From positions 62,001 to 126,000 of the forward strand of contig NZ_VAHO01000002.1 in assembly GCF_005796225.1 (NCBI RefSeq): 64,000 nt of DNA, written 5' to 3'. Every line of letters starts with the position of its first letter. Within the stretch, counting starts at the first letter, position 1. The position numbers and the translations under genes were made by a program. Of this stretch, positions 1-10,640 are shown piece by piece. The notes below the pieces were generated by a model, which ran no database searches, was not told the origin of the DNA, and worked only from the letters and a program-made list of their open reading frames with translations. The stretch is from Pseudarthrobacter sp. NamE5. GTDB taxonomy: Bacteria; Actinomycetota; Actinomycetes; Actinomycetales; Micrococcaceae.

Positions 1-330
1 CCGGAGCAGGTCCGGGCCACCCCGGCGCAGCAGGACCAGCCGCAGCAGCGGACGGTTCCTGCCGCCGCGGAAAAAGACTATTCCGACCACACCCTGGAGC
101 AGTCCCGCCCGCGCCGGGCACGCCGCAACCGCAGTGCCAGCCGTGCGCAAGGGGCAGCCAACGAGACGTCGGTGGAGCAGCACGAGAATGTTCCGGCAGC
201 GGCAACCGGACATTCCCATTCAGCCAAGGCACCGGAGCCTGACCAGGCGCCCGCCGCCAAGGCAAGCAGCAGCAAGCCCGCCGAGGCGCCCATCATCCTG
301 GGTGTCGGGGTTCCCGCCTCGGAGCTGTAA
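1..330 (+). CDS. rne: Ribonuclease E/G, C-terminal tail (partial at 5' end)
   Basis: The window opens inside this gene; frame 1 is open from base 1 to the TAA at 328-330 (109 visible codons). The tail is low-complexity: rich in Pro, Gln, Ala and Glu, with an Arg-rich patch (RPRRARRNR). It ends in PIILGVGVPASEL, the ending I associate with actinobacterial RNase E/G proteins of this family. In other actinobacteria rne precedes rplU-rpmA-obg, as here. The catalytic S1 and DNase I-like domains lie outside the window, so the assignment rests on the tail and gene order. A strong hairpin follows the stop. Confidence 0.75.
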   Translation, partial: PEQVRATPAQQDQPQQRTVPAAAEKDYSDHTLEQSRPRRARRNRSASRAQGAANETSVEQHENVPAAATGHSHSAKAPEPDQAPAAKASSSKPAEAPIILGVGVPASEL

Positions 331-346
331 AGCCACAAATATCCGG

Positions 347-385
347 AATGCCCGGCCCGCCACGAACAGTGGACGGCCGGGCATT
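347..385 (+). terminator. Rho-independent-like terminator after rne
   Basis: AATGCCCGGCC (347-357) pairs perfectly with GGCCGGGCATT (375-385) around a 17-nt loop, followed by TTGGGTTT. It lies 17 bp after the rne stop and separates that gene from the riboswitch-controlled thi gene. Confidence 0.8.
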
Positions 386-467
386 TGGGTTTAAGGGAGC
401 AGGCCAGGGGTGCGGTAGCAATCCGTCACCTTCGCCGTGACCCGGCAAAAAAGCTAGGCTGGGAAAC

Positions 468-546
468 GACACGGGGTGCCGCGCGCAGGGCCGGCTGAGA
501 TCCAGACCCGTTGAACCTGTCCGGTTAGCACCGGCGAAGGGATGTC
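468..546 (+). promoter_or_regulatory. TPP (THI-box) riboswitch
   Basis: The conserved TPP aptamer pieces occur in order: ACGGGGTGCC (471-480), GGCTGAGA (493-500), ACCCGTTGAACCTGT (506-520), GGTTAGCACCGGCGAAGGGA (523-542). GACA (468-471) can pair with TGTC (543-546) as the closing P1 stem. The purine-rich GAAGGGA serves as ribosome binding site for the TTG start at 549, only 2 nt past the aptamer. Ligand binding would therefore block translation start directly; no separate expression platform is visible. The controlled gene is a thiamine enzyme, which fits. Confidence 0.93.
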
Positions 547-548
547 TC

Positions 549-2120
549 TTGTCTTCGACTCTTGAAATGCCCACTGCCACGAATCAGGCAATTGCCACCG
601 TCCAGGGCAAACCTGCACCGGCTCCTTCACCCCGGGATGCCCAGGGCCGGGATGTGCCCCGGGTCCTCTCCATTGCCGGCTCCGATCCTTCCGGCGGTGC
701 CGGCGTGCAGGCAGACCTCAAAAGCATCGCGGCCCACGGCGGCTACGGCATGGCTGCCATCACCGCCCTCACCGCGCAGAACACCTGCGGCGTGCGGGCC
801 GTCCACGTTCCGCCCGCCGCCTTCCTCACCCAGCAGCTTGAGGCCATTAGCGAGGACATCAGCATCGACGCCGTGAAAATCGGGATGCTGGGCGGCACCG
901 AGGTGATCGAAGCTGTCCGGGCATGGCTCGACGAGGTGCGTCCCGGCGTCGTGGTCCTGGACCCCGTCATGGTGGCCACCAGCGGTGACCGGCTCCTCCA
1001 GGAGTCTGCGGAGGAGGCACTTCGCGGGCTGCTTCCCCTGGCCCACCTCATCACCCCCAACCTTGCTGAACTTGCCATGCTGGCTGGCGGGAAGATGCAG
1101 GAGAGCTGGGAAGGCGCACTGGAACAGGGCCGGCAGCTCGCCGCTGCCACTGGAACCACCGTCCTGGTCAAGGGCGGCCACTTGGCGGGGGAGGAGTGCC
1201 CCGATGCGCTGGTGAACACCTCCGGCCTGCTTGGCCAGGAAGTCGTGGTGGTCCCCGGCAAGCGGGTGGCCACGCGGAACAGCCATGGCACGGGCTGTTC
1301 CCTTTCCTCGGCCATGGCAACGGTCCAGGCGCGGGTGGGGGACTGGGAGGCAACCCTTCGGGAGGTCAAGCCCTGGCTTGCAGGCGCCCTGGACGCCTCC
1401 GGGCGGCTGGACGTGGGACAGGGCAGCGGGCCCGTCCACCACTTCCACCACCTGCACACGGATGCTGGGGAGGGCAGCTTCGCGGCACAGCTGTGGACTG
1501 AAGCGGAAAGGGAACTCGCAGCGATTTACGGCCTGGCCTTCATCAAGGACCTGGCCTCGGGCATCCTGCCCGAACGCCAGTTTGCCTACTACCTGGCCCA
1601 GGACGCCATCTATCTCAACGGCTATTCCCGCGTCCTGGCGCGGGCAAGCGCGCTCGCCCCGACGGAGGCGGAGCAGCTGTTCTGGGCGCGTTCCGCGCAG
1701 CAATGCTTGGAAGTCGAGTCCGAACTCCACCGCACCTGGCTGAGCACCCGCCCTGCCCCGACGGAACTGGGGCCCGTCACCAAGTCCTACGTCGACCATC
1801 TGGTGGCGGCTTCGGCGTCGGGCAGCTACGCAGTGCTGGCCGCGGCAGTCCTGCCCTGCTTCTGGCTATATGCCGAAGCGGGCACCACCCTGCATGCGCA
1901 GTTCCTCGCAGCCGGCGAGCCGGCGAGCCACCCCTACGCTGACTGGCTGCGCACCTATGCCGATGAAGGTTTCGCCGAGGCAACCCGGACGGCGATTGCC
2001 ATCGTGGACAGGGCCGGGCGCGCAGCATCGGATGACGAGAGGGCCGCCATGACCACGGCGTTCAGGCAGTCCTGCCGCCTGGAAACGGAATTTTTCGACG
2101 CGCCGCGCCTTCATTCCTGA
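549..2120 (+). CDS. thiD: Fused HMP-P kinase (ThiD) and TenA/thiaminase II-family protein
   Basis: This 523-residue protein joins two thiamine enzymes. Residues about 36-295 are ThiD, which phosphorylates hydroxymethylpyrimidine phosphate; the signatures are SIAGSDPSGGAG (41-52), LDPVM (137-141) and NSHGTGCSLSSA (244-255). Residues about 310-523 form a TenA helical domain (FAYYLAQDAIYLNGYS, 345-360), a family that salvages degraded pyrimidine by hydrolysis. The fusion puts salvage and activation of the pyrimidine in one polypeptide. TTG 549 is chosen because it has GAAGGGA six bases upstream, inside the TPP riboswitch; the first ATG at 567 has no such site. It stands alone, without thiE or thiM beside it. 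Confidence 0.9.
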   Translation: MSSTLEMPTATNQAIATVQGKPAPAPSPRDAQGRDVPRVLSIAGSDPSGGAGVQADLKSIAAHGGYGMAAITALTAQNTCGVRAVHVPPAAFLTQQLEAISEDISIDAVKIGMLGGTEVIEAVRAWLDEVRPGVVVLDPVMVATSGDRLLQESAEEALRGLLPLAHLITPNLAELAMLAGGKMQESWEGALEQGRQLAAATGTTVLVKGGHLAGEECPDALVNTSGLLGQEVVVVPGKRVATRNSHGTGCSLSSAMATVQARVGDWEATLREVKPWLAGALDASGRLDVGQGSGPVHHFHHLHTDAGEGSFAAQLWTEAERELAAIYGLAFIKDLASGILPERQFAYYLAQDAIYLNGYSRVLARASALAPTEAEQLFWARSAQQCLEVESELHRTWLSTRPAPTELGPVTKSYVDHLVAASASGSYAVLAAAVLPCFWLYAEAGTTLHAQFLAAGEPASHPYADWLRTYADEGFAEATRTAIAIVDRAGRAASDDERAAMTTAFRQSCRLETEFFDAPRLHS

Positions 2121-2221
2121 CGCCTGGACCAGTGCGCTGCCGGTAATATGGTGGGGCACGCTCCGGGGATGGAAAAGTCCTGTGGTTCCTATCACAGACC
2201 ACCCGCCGGAACCAGCCTCAT

Positions 2222-2251
2222 TTGCGGCCGAAGACAAAACTAGCGTATTCT
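2222..2251 (+). promoter_or_regulatory. Likely promoter of the rplU-rpmA operon
   Basis: TTGCGG (2222-2227), an 18-bp spacer and TATTCT (2246-2251) form a plausible housekeeping sigma promoter about 130 bp before rplU. The rest of 2121-2383 shows no gene; the leader between promoter and rplU is about 125 nt. Confidence 0.5.
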
Positions 2252-2383
2252 AGATCTTCGGTGCTTACGCCAACACTTGGGTTATGACCCCACGGCGTTG
2301 AGGCACAGCGAGAGCCCAGCCAATTATTGAGCAGGGTTCCGCACGCAAATTTGTAATAAACGTCGAGAGAAGTGAGTTCCCAA

Positions 2384-2692
2384 GTGGTGTACGCGATTGT
2401 CCGCGCAGGCGGCCGCCAAGAGAAGGTTTCTGTTGGAGACTTCGTTACCCTGAACCGCGTCGCCGGTGGAGCTGGCAGCACCATTCAGCTGCCCGCACTG
2501 CTCCTGGTGGATGGTGACAAAGTCACCTCCGCCGCTGCTGACCTGGCCAAGGTGACCGTTACGGCTGAAATCCTCCAGGACCTCCGCGGTCCTAAGATTG
2601 TCATCCAGAAGTTCAAGAACAAGACCGGTTACAAGAAGCGCCAGGGTCACCGCCAGGAACTGACCAAGGTCAAGATCACCGGCATTCAGTAA
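2384..2692 (+). CDS. rplU: 50S ribosomal protein L21
   Basis: The 102-residue product matches bacterial L21 throughout: [15 protein letters not shown] at the start and [14 protein letters not shown] at the end, with the conserved basic segment [14 protein letters not shown] that contacts 23S rRNA. GTG 2384 is preferred over GTG 2372 because it gives the canonical (M)VYAIVR start and places GAGAGAAG (2365-2372) about 11 bases upstream. The next gene, L27, follows after 61 bp, the usual pair. Confidence 0.96.
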   Translation: MVYAIVRAGGRQEKVSVGDFVTLNRVAGGAGSTIQLPALLLVDGDKVTSAAADLAKVTVTAEILQDLRGPKIVIQKFKNKTGYKKRQGHRQELTKVKITGIQ

Positions 2693-2753
2693 CTACCGGT
2701 TACTGTTCAGGTTTTTCAGCAAATTCCCCAGAATTTAGAGGCAGGCATTTCAG

Positions 2754-3017
2754 ATGGCACATAAAAAGGGCGCGAGCTCCACTCGCAACGGCCGTGACTC
2801 CAACGCTCAGTACCTCGGCGTCAAGCGCTTCGGCGGCCAGGTAGTTTCCGCCGGCGAGATCATCGTCCGCCAGCGCGGCACCCACTTCCACCCAGGTGCC
2901 GGCGTTGGCCGTGGCGGAGATGACACCCTGTTCGCACTGACCCCGGGAGCCGTTGAATTCGGCACCCGCCGCGGTCGTCGCGTCGTCAACATCGTTGCTG
3001 CTGCGGCTGCAGAGTAA
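2754..3017 (+). CDS. rpmA: 50S ribosomal protein L27
   Basis: The 87-residue protein begins [19 protein letters not shown], the hallmark L27 N-terminus that reaches toward the peptidyl transferase centre. The core [20 protein letters not shown] is also typical. There is no N-terminal extension needing Prp-type cleavage, unlike Firmicutes L27. It is co-transcribed with rplU, and a strong terminator follows. Confidence 0.97.
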   Translation: MAHKKGASSTRNGRDSNAQYLGVKRFGGQVVSAGEIIVRQRGTHFHPGAGVGRGGDDTLFALTPGAVEFGTRRGRRVVNIVAAAAAE

Positions 3018-3034
3018 CAACCAGTTCTGAAGCG

Positions 3035-5864
<2,830 letters not shown>

Positions 5865-5890
5865 GTCCCGCCCTCGCCTAAACTTGAACC

Positions 5891-7270
5891 ATGACTGAGG
5901 CCCTGATTCACACAACTGCTGAAAATTCCGGAGACACTGCTGCCGCGCCCGGGGCACAGAAGCCAGCCCCCGCAGCAGTGCCGGGATCAGCAGCCGGCGC
6001 CCTGTCCGATGCTGGAATCCAGGACGCGGTCCATGCAATTGCCGACCGTTCCCGGCAGGCAGCGCGGCGTATGGCCATGGCCAACAGGGCCTGGAAGGAC
6101 CGGGCGCTGCGTGCCGTCGGTGCTGCCCTGCAGGAGAGCACCCAGGCCATCCTGGCTGCCAACGCCAAGGACGTCGCTGCGGGTAAGGCGAACGGTACGT
6201 CTGCAGCCTTGCTGGACCGGCTCACGCTGACCGAAGCCCGGATTGACGGGCTGGTGGCGGCCCTGGAAAACCTGGCCAACCTGCCCGACCCCGTCGGCAA
6301 CGTGGTCCGAGGGCAGACCCTGCCCAACGGCCTGCGCCTCCGGCAGGTCAACGTGCCCATGGGCGTGGTGGCCGCCATCTACGAAGCGCGCCCCAACGTC
6401 ACCGTGGACATCGCCGGCCTGGCCCTCAAAAGCGGCAACGCTGTGATCCTGCGCGGCGGCAGCGCTGCCGAGGCCACCAATGGTGTATTGGTCAGGGTGC
6501 TGCGCGAAGCCCTGGAGTCGGTGGGCCTGCCGGCCGACGCCGTACAGACGGTGGACCAGTACGGCCGCGCCGGCGCCAACGCGCTCATGCGCGCCCGTGG
6601 CCGCGTGGACGTGCTCATTCCCCGCGGCGGCCGTGACCTCATCCAGGCCGTGGTCAATAACTCCGCCGTCCCCGTCATCGAAACCGGCGAGGGGAACGTT
6701 CATATCTTCATTGACGAGTCCGCAAGCGAGGACATGGCCGTGGAGATCCTCCTCAACGCCAAGACGCAGCGACCAAGTGTCTGCAACACGGTGGAGACGC
6801 TCCTGGTCCACTCGGGATCCACGGCGCTCCCTGCCGTGGCAACTGCCCTTGCGAAGGCCGGTGTCAGGCTGCACGTGGACGAACGCATCCGGGTGGCGCT
6901 GCCCGCCTCCATCGAGTCCTCGCCTGCCACGGAGCAGGACTGGGGAACCGAGTACATGGACCTCGACCTCGCGGTGGCCATGGTGGACAGCCTGGACGAG
7001 GCCGTCAAGCACATCCGCACCTGGACCACAGGCCACACGGAGGCGATCCTCACCAACAATCTCTCGAACGCCGAGCGGTTTATCGCCGAAGTCGATTCCG
7101 CAGCTGTCATCGTCAACGCTTCCACACGGTTCACCGACGGCGGGGAGCTTGGCCTGGGCGCCGAAGTAGGTATTTCCACCCAGAAACTTCACGCGCGCGG
7201 GCCCATGGGGCTCACCGAACTCACCACCACCAAGTGGATCGTGCAGGGCGAGGGCCAGGTCCGCGGGTAG
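5891..7270 (+). CDS. proA: Glutamate-5-semialdehyde dehydrogenase (gamma-glutamyl phosphate reductase)
   Basis: The 459-residue ProA reduces glutamyl-5-phosphate with NADPH. Seen are the aldehyde-dehydrogenase-like signatures IYEARPNVTVDIAGLALKSG, IPRGGRDLIQ, the catalytic-cysteine segment QRPSVCNTVETLL and FTDGGELGLGAEVGISTQK. The first 35 residues are an Ala/Pro-rich extension beyond the usual start; GALSDAGIQDAVHAIADRSR begins the conserved part, so a later start cannot be excluded. It sits directly behind proB, its pathway partner. Confidence 0.96.
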   Translation: MTEALIHTTAENSGDTAAAPGAQKPAPAAVPGSAAGALSDAGIQDAVHAIADRSRQAARRMAMANRAWKDRALRAVGAALQESTQAILAANAKDVAAGKANGTSAALLDRLTLTEARIDGLVAALENLANLPDPVGNVVRGQTLPNGLRLRQVNVPMGVVAAIYEARPNVTVDIAGLALKSGNAVILRGGSAAEATNGVLVRVLREALESVGLPADAVQTVDQYGRAGANALMRARGRVDVLIPRGGRDLIQAVVNNSAVPVIETGEGNVHIFIDESASEDMAVEILLNAKTQRPSVCNTVETLLVHSGSTALPAVATALAKAGVRLHVDERIRVALPASIESSPATEQDWGTEYMDLDLAVAMVDSLDEAVKHIRTWTTGHTEAILTNNLSNAERFIAEVDSAAVIVNASTRFTDGGELGLGAEVGISTQKLHARGPMGLTELTTTKWIVQGEGQVRG

Positions 7271-7349
7271 CGACGCGGTACCATAGACCAGATGCCATAA
7301 GCAGCGGGAACTTCCGCTGCCACAATCCTTTCAAACCCTAGGGGAGAAC

Positions 7350-7580
7350 ATGCTGTTCCAGCAGATCGCCATGACCGTCGCCGAAGGCGAAGAACACGAA
7401 CTCGCACCGCTGTGGGCTGAGCCGTGGGTCTTCGGCGTTGTCATTTTCGCCATCCTGCTGGTACTGATGTTCATCACCTTGTCCTACTCCAACCTGGGCA
7501 ACCGGCACGCGGCAACCGAGGAACACGCAGACCCGCACCGCCAGCACCCGAACAAGCACGATCACGGGCAGGGCCACTAA
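7350..7580 (+). CDS. Small single-span membrane protein, function unknown
   Basis: The 76-residue protein has one clear membrane helix ([20 protein letters not shown], about 26-45) between an acidic N-terminus and a His-rich cytoplasmic-looking tail ([18 protein letters not shown]) that could bind metal; that is inference. AGGGGAGAAC just before ATG 7350 is a good ribosome binding site. Similar short proteins sit beside nadD in related actinobacteria; I know of no assigned function. Confidence 0.8.
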   Translation: MLFQQIAMTVAEGEEHELAPLWAEPWVFGVVIFAILLVLMFITLSYSNLGNRHAATEEHADPHRQHPNKHDHGQGH

Positions 7581-7632
7581 CATTACCCGCGTTCTGCACC
7601 GTAACGGTGCCAAAGGTAGGCTGCGGCTTGGC

Positions 7633-8250
7633 GTGATGGGTGGGACCTTCGATCCCATCCATCACGGCCACCTTGTCGCGGCCAGTGAGGTGGCTGCCGA
7701 GTTTGAGCTGGATGAAGTCGTTTTCGTTCCTACTGGGCAGCCGTGGCAGAAGTCACACAAAAAGGTCAGCGAAGCCGAACACCGGTACCTCATGACGGTC
7801 ATTGCTACGGCCTCCAACCCGCGCTTTACTGTGAGCCGGGTGGACGTTGATCGTCCGGGGCCCACCTACACCATCGACACCCTCCGGGATCTTCGCTCCC
7901 AGCGCCCGGACGCGGACCTGTTCTTCATCACCGGTGCGGACGCGCTGGCGCAGATCCTGTCATGGAAGGACATCGACGAATTGTGGTCGCTGGCCCATTT
8001 TGTCGGGGTCACCCGGCCCGGCCACGAGCTGGACGGGATGGGGCGTGACGACGTCAGCCTCCTGGAAGTGCCGGCCATGGCCATCTCCTCCAGCGACTGC
8101 CGCGCCCGCGTGGCAGCAAATGATCCTGTTTGGTACCTCGTGCCGGACGGCGTGGTCCAGTACATCGCCAAGTACGGCCTTTATACCGAGGCGCCGGCAG
8201 CCGGGAATGAAGTACCTTCCGAAGCACGTGAACCAGCCAGTACTGAATGA
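7633..8250 (+). CDS. nadD: Nicotinate-nucleotide adenylyltransferase
   Basis: About 205 residues, with the nucleotidyl transferase motif [11 protein letters not shown] at the start, [15 protein letters not shown] in the middle and [12 protein letters not shown] near the end (ISSTxIR motif of NadD). It adenylates nicotinate mononucleotide in NAD synthesis. The start is uncertain: GTG 7633 immediately precedes the catalytic loop and has a poor ribosome binding site. The frame is open upstream with only ATT (7582) or CTG codons, so a non-canonical upstream start that supplies the first beta strand ([10 protein letters not shown]) is possible. Confidence 0.93.
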   Translation: MMGGTFDPIHHGHLVAASEVAAEFELDEVVFVPTGQPWQKSHKKVSEAEHRYLMTVIATASNPRFTVSRVDVDRPGPTYTIDTLRDLRSQRPDADLFFITGADALAQILSWKDIDELWSLAHFVGVTRPGHELDGMGRDDVSLLEVPAMAISSSDCRARVAANDPVWYLVPDGVVQYIAKYGLYTEAPAAGNEVPSEAREPASTE

Positions 8251-8257
8251 GTTCTCA

Positions 8258-9655
8258 ATGAGTCAGGAACAGCCCCCCATCCGCAGCCGCCGGGAACTAC
8301 GGAAGGCCAGGGACGCCCAGCAGGCCACAATGCCCACCGGCGCGGAACAAGTATCCCCTGCCGCAAAGCCGACGGCCACCAGGACTTCCGTCGCAACCAC
8401 GCCTGCCACAACGCCGCCTGCCACAACGCCGCCTGCCGCAACGCCGCCGGGACCAACGCCGCCTGCCGCAACGCCGCCGGGGCCCCGGGCAGCGGGCGCC
8501 GCGGCCGGGCAGGCCGCTGCCCAGCGGTCCTCCCAAATCCGGGCACGCGACCGGGCAGCCCTCCGCACTATCAAGGAGCTGGAGGAAAAGGAGGGCCAGC
8601 TTGCTGCCGGAGGGCCGCCTACCCGCCGCCAGCTCCGCCTGCAGCAGCTCAAGGAACAGGCGCTGACTGCCGCCAACCCGATTGTCCCCCCTGCTTCCGG
8701 TGCTTCGGATCCCCCGCCGGCTTCAGCTCCCACCGCCCCTGCGGCCTCTGTCGCTCCGGCGGAAGCGGGGAACCGCAAGCCCCGGTCCGGAGGGAAAAAG
8801 GGCGACGGCGCGGGGGAGCCCGGGTCCCAGGGCGGCAAGGCTCCCTCCCAGCCTGGAGCGGGTTCCGCGGCGCCCGAGGGCATGACGGTGGAGCAGGCCT
8901 TGGCGGCGCGGGCTCTGATCGCGGAGCAGGCCAAGAACCAGCTTGCCAAGATGGAGCACATCGCTTCCCTGGACCCGGAAGCTGTTGACCCGGAGATCCT
9001 GGCCGAGCAGATCGCACTGGCCGAACGTGCCGCCGTCATGAACCGGCGTGCCATGGCCAAGCAGAAACTGGCAGAGCAGGCGGGGGCTCCGCTGCCTGCC
9101 AAGGATCCTGCCCCGGCCCCTGCGGGTAAGCAGGACCAGCACGGTAAGAAGGACCAGGGCGCCGGTCAGCGGCCGGGTCCCTCCACGGCCAACAACCTGG
9201 CCATGGTCACCCCGCTGGAGTTCGTGCAGGTTCCAGGCATTGACCGGCCTGTCATGAAACGTCCTGCCACCTCGCACGTTCCGGTGACTACCCGTCCCGG
9301 AACCAAGGTGACGCCGTCCCGCACCAAAAAGCCGCGGCCTGCAGCGCCCCAGCGCCCAGCTCCCACTGATGGCGGGTCGGGCCGTTCCAACGTCATTGCC
9401 AGAGCTGAAGCTGCTGCCCGCGCTGCTGCCCGCCCGCAGACAGTGCGGACGGAAGAAAGCCTCGGGGAGGACCTTTTCGAGGAGCTGCCGCGGGTTCCCG
9501 CCAGCTCCGCCCATGGGCTGGAACCCCTGGACGCGGCCACTGCAGGACTGGCGCGGGCCAAGCGTAACAGGGTGCTGCAGCTCTGCATCCTGGCCTTCGG
9601 AGTCGTGGCCTTGGTTTCGGGGGTCCTCCTGATCATCAGCGGCATGTCCAGCTGA
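8258..9655 (+). CDS. Pro/Ala-rich protein with C-terminal membrane anchor, unknown function
   Basis: 465 residues. The N-terminus (IRSRRELRKARDAQ) is basic. Residues 45-75 are a TPPAATPP-type repeat encoded by a tandem DNA repeat. The middle is charged, helical and Ala/Gln-rich, with a coiled-coil-like stretch near residues 205-280. One hydrophobic helix (VLQLCILAFGVVALVSGVLL) ends the chain, so most of the protein is predicted to be cytoplasmic and tail-anchored. It starts 7 bp after nadD and is followed by rsfS, a conserved Micrococcaceae arrangement as I recall it. No catalytic motif is visible. Confidence 0.8.
   Translation: MSQEQPPIRSRRELRKARDAQQATMPTGAEQVSPAAKPTATRTSVATTPATTPPATTPPAATPPGPTPPAATPPGPRAAGAAAGQAAAQRSSQIRARDRAALRTIKELEEKEGQLAAGGPPTRRQLRLQQLKEQALTAANPIVPPASGASDPPPASAPTAPAASVAPAEAGNRKPRSGGKKGDGAGEPGSQGGKAPSQPGAGSAAPEGMTVEQALAARALIAEQAKNQLAKMEHIASLDPEAVDPEILAEQIALAERAAVMNRRAMAKQKLAEQAGAPLPAKDPAPAPAGKQDQHGKKDQGAGQRPGPSTANNLAMVTPLEFVQVPGIDRPVMKRPATSHVPVTTRPGTKVTPSRTKKPRPAAPQRPAPTDGGSGRSNVIARAEAAARAAARPQTVRTEESLGEDLFEELPRVPASSAHGLEPLDAATAGLARAKRNRVLQLCILAFGVVALVSGVLLIISGMSS
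8401..8475 (+). repeat. Five tandem 15-bp units inside a coding region
   Basis: Units of the form GCCTGCCACAACGCC start at 8401, 8416, 8431, 8446 and 8461, with a few substitutions; the first two are identical. Each encodes five residues (PPATT type). The unit length preserves frame, so copy number can vary without breaking the protein. Confidence 0.9.
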
Positions 9656-9698
9656 CTGCTGCGGCCGGCCATACATTTTGCACCCAACAAGGAGTCAC

Positions 9699-10100
9699 GT
9701 GACTGCATCGGAATCATCCCTCGCCATAGCCCGCACCGCCGCCAAGGCAGCTGCGGACAAAATTGCCCAGGACATTGTTGCCCTGGACGTCAGCGAGCGG
9801 CTCGCCCTGGCTGACGTCTTCCTGATCGCATCGGCCCCCAGCGAACGCCAGGTGAACGCCATCGTTGACGGGATCGAGGAGGAACTGCTGAAGCAGGACC
9901 TGCGGCCCGTCCGCCGGGAAGGCCGTTCCGGCGGCCGCTGGGTACTGCTCGACTACTCGGACATTGTCATCCACGTCCAGCACGAGGAGGACCGTGTGTT
10001 CTACGCACTGGAACGCCTGTGGAAGGACTGCCCGGTAGTGGACCTGCAGCTCGGAGACGACGCTTCGGCCAAGGCCGCTGCTGCCTCCGAGAACGAGTAG
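9699..10100 (+). CDS. rsfS: Ribosome silencing factor RsfS
   Basis: The 133-residue protein of the RsfS/Iojap family binds L14 and blocks subunit joining under starvation. Seen are LALADVFLIASAPSERQV, GRSGGRWVLLDYSDIVIHV and FYALERLWKDCPVV, the family's conserved stretches. GTG 9699 is chosen because AAGGAG lies just upstream; an upstream in-frame start lacks one. The nadD-rsfS neighbourhood is the usual one. Confidence 0.94.
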   Translation: MTASESSLAIARTAAKAAADKIAQDIVALDVSERLALADVFLIASAPSERQVNAIVDGIEEELLKQDLRPVRREGRSGGRWVLLDYSDIVIHVQHEEDRVFYALERLWKDCPVVDLQLGDDASAKAAAASENE

Positions 10101-10130
10101 ATCCGCGTCGCCACGGGGAATATGCCGGAT

Positions 10131-10160
10131 TTGGAATTTTCGGAATTGCTGTTCTAAGAT
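10131..10160 (+). promoter_or_regulatory. Likely promoter of the first tRNA-Ala
   Basis: TTGGAA (10131-10136), an 18-bp spacer and TAAGAT (10155-10160) lie about 55 bp ahead of the tRNA. Confidence 0.55.
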
Positions 10161-10215
10161 GTTTGAGTTGCTTCGGGGAAGCCCGAAAAAAGTTCTTCAA
10201 GAGCAGCAATAATCC

Positions 10216-10288
10216 GGGGCTGTGGCGCAGCTGGTAGCGCACCTGCATGGCATGCAGGGGGTCAGGGGTTCGAGTCCCCTCAGCTCCA
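10216..10288 (+). tRNA. tRNA-Ala (anticodon GGC), copy 1
   Basis: The 73 nt fold into a cloverleaf: acceptor GGGGCTG with CAGCTCC, D arm GCGC...GCGC, anticodon arm CCTGC-ATGGCAT-GCAGG giving GGC, and T arm AGGGG-TTCGAGT-CCCCT. The acceptor stem has the G3:U70 pair, the identity element for alanine. The discriminator is A, followed by CCG, so the 3' CCA is not fully encoded. Confidence 0.97.
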
Positions 10289-10293
10289 CCGGG

Positions 10294-10326
10294 AAGTCCG
10301 CCGGAATCCACGATTCCGGCGGACTT
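10294..10326 (+). terminator. Terminator after tRNA-Ala copy 1
   Basis: AAGTCCGCCGGAAT (10294-10307) pairs perfectly with ATTCCGGCGGACTT (10313-10326), followed by a T run. It ends this transcript before copy 2. Confidence 0.92.
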
Positions 10327-10416
10327 TTTTGTTGTGCGGGTATGTGCAGCGGGCGCGACAGGAGGAGTCGGGTTCCGGGAGGACGGGCCGCTGATGCGAC
10401 AGGGCTGGAGCGCCGA

Positions 10417-10446
10417 TTGGCGCCGCGGGCGAAAGTGCATTAGGCT
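10417..10446 (+). promoter_or_regulatory. Possible promoter of the second tRNA-Ala
   Basis: TTGGCG (10417-10422), an 18-bp spacer and TAGGCT (10441-10446) lie 44 bp before the second tRNA. The upstream terminator implies that a separate promoter is needed. Confidence 0.45.
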
Positions 10447-10489
10447 GGTCAGGTTGCTCCGGGGAGTCAGTCCGGAAGCGGCAAGGTAC

Positions 10490-10562
10490 GGGGCTGTGGC
10501 GCAGCTGGTAGCGCACCTGCATGGCATGCAGGGGGTCAGGGGTTCGAGTCCCCTCAGCTCCA
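10490..10562 (+). tRNA. tRNA-Ala (anticodon GGC), copy 2
   Basis: Identical over all 73 nt to the copy at 10216-10288, including G3:U70 and the GGC anticodon. It again lacks an encoded CCA (A then CCG). It has its own downstream terminator, so the pair are separate transcription units rather than a polycistronic tRNA cluster. Confidence 0.97.
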
Positions 10563-10587
10563 CCGGAAAATGCTTTGCAAAGAGTAC

Positions 10588-10620
10588 TAAAGGGACGGTC
10601 CCCAAAGGACCGTCCCTTTA
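10588..10620. terminator. Bidirectional terminator between tRNA-Ala and cfa
   Basis: TAAAGGGACGGTCC (10588-10601) and GGACCGTCCCTTTA (10607-10620) are perfect inverted repeats with a 5-nt loop. A/T flanks on both sides let it serve the tRNA on the plus strand and the converging gene on the minus strand. Confidence 0.88.
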
Positions 10621-10640
10621 GTCTTAACTCCGGGCGCCCG

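Noticed and set aside
627..1799. Long antisense open frame (390 codons) across the thiD-tenA gene
   Set aside because: Caused by high GC and codon bias; the opposite strand encodes a recognised enzyme and this frame has no known motif.
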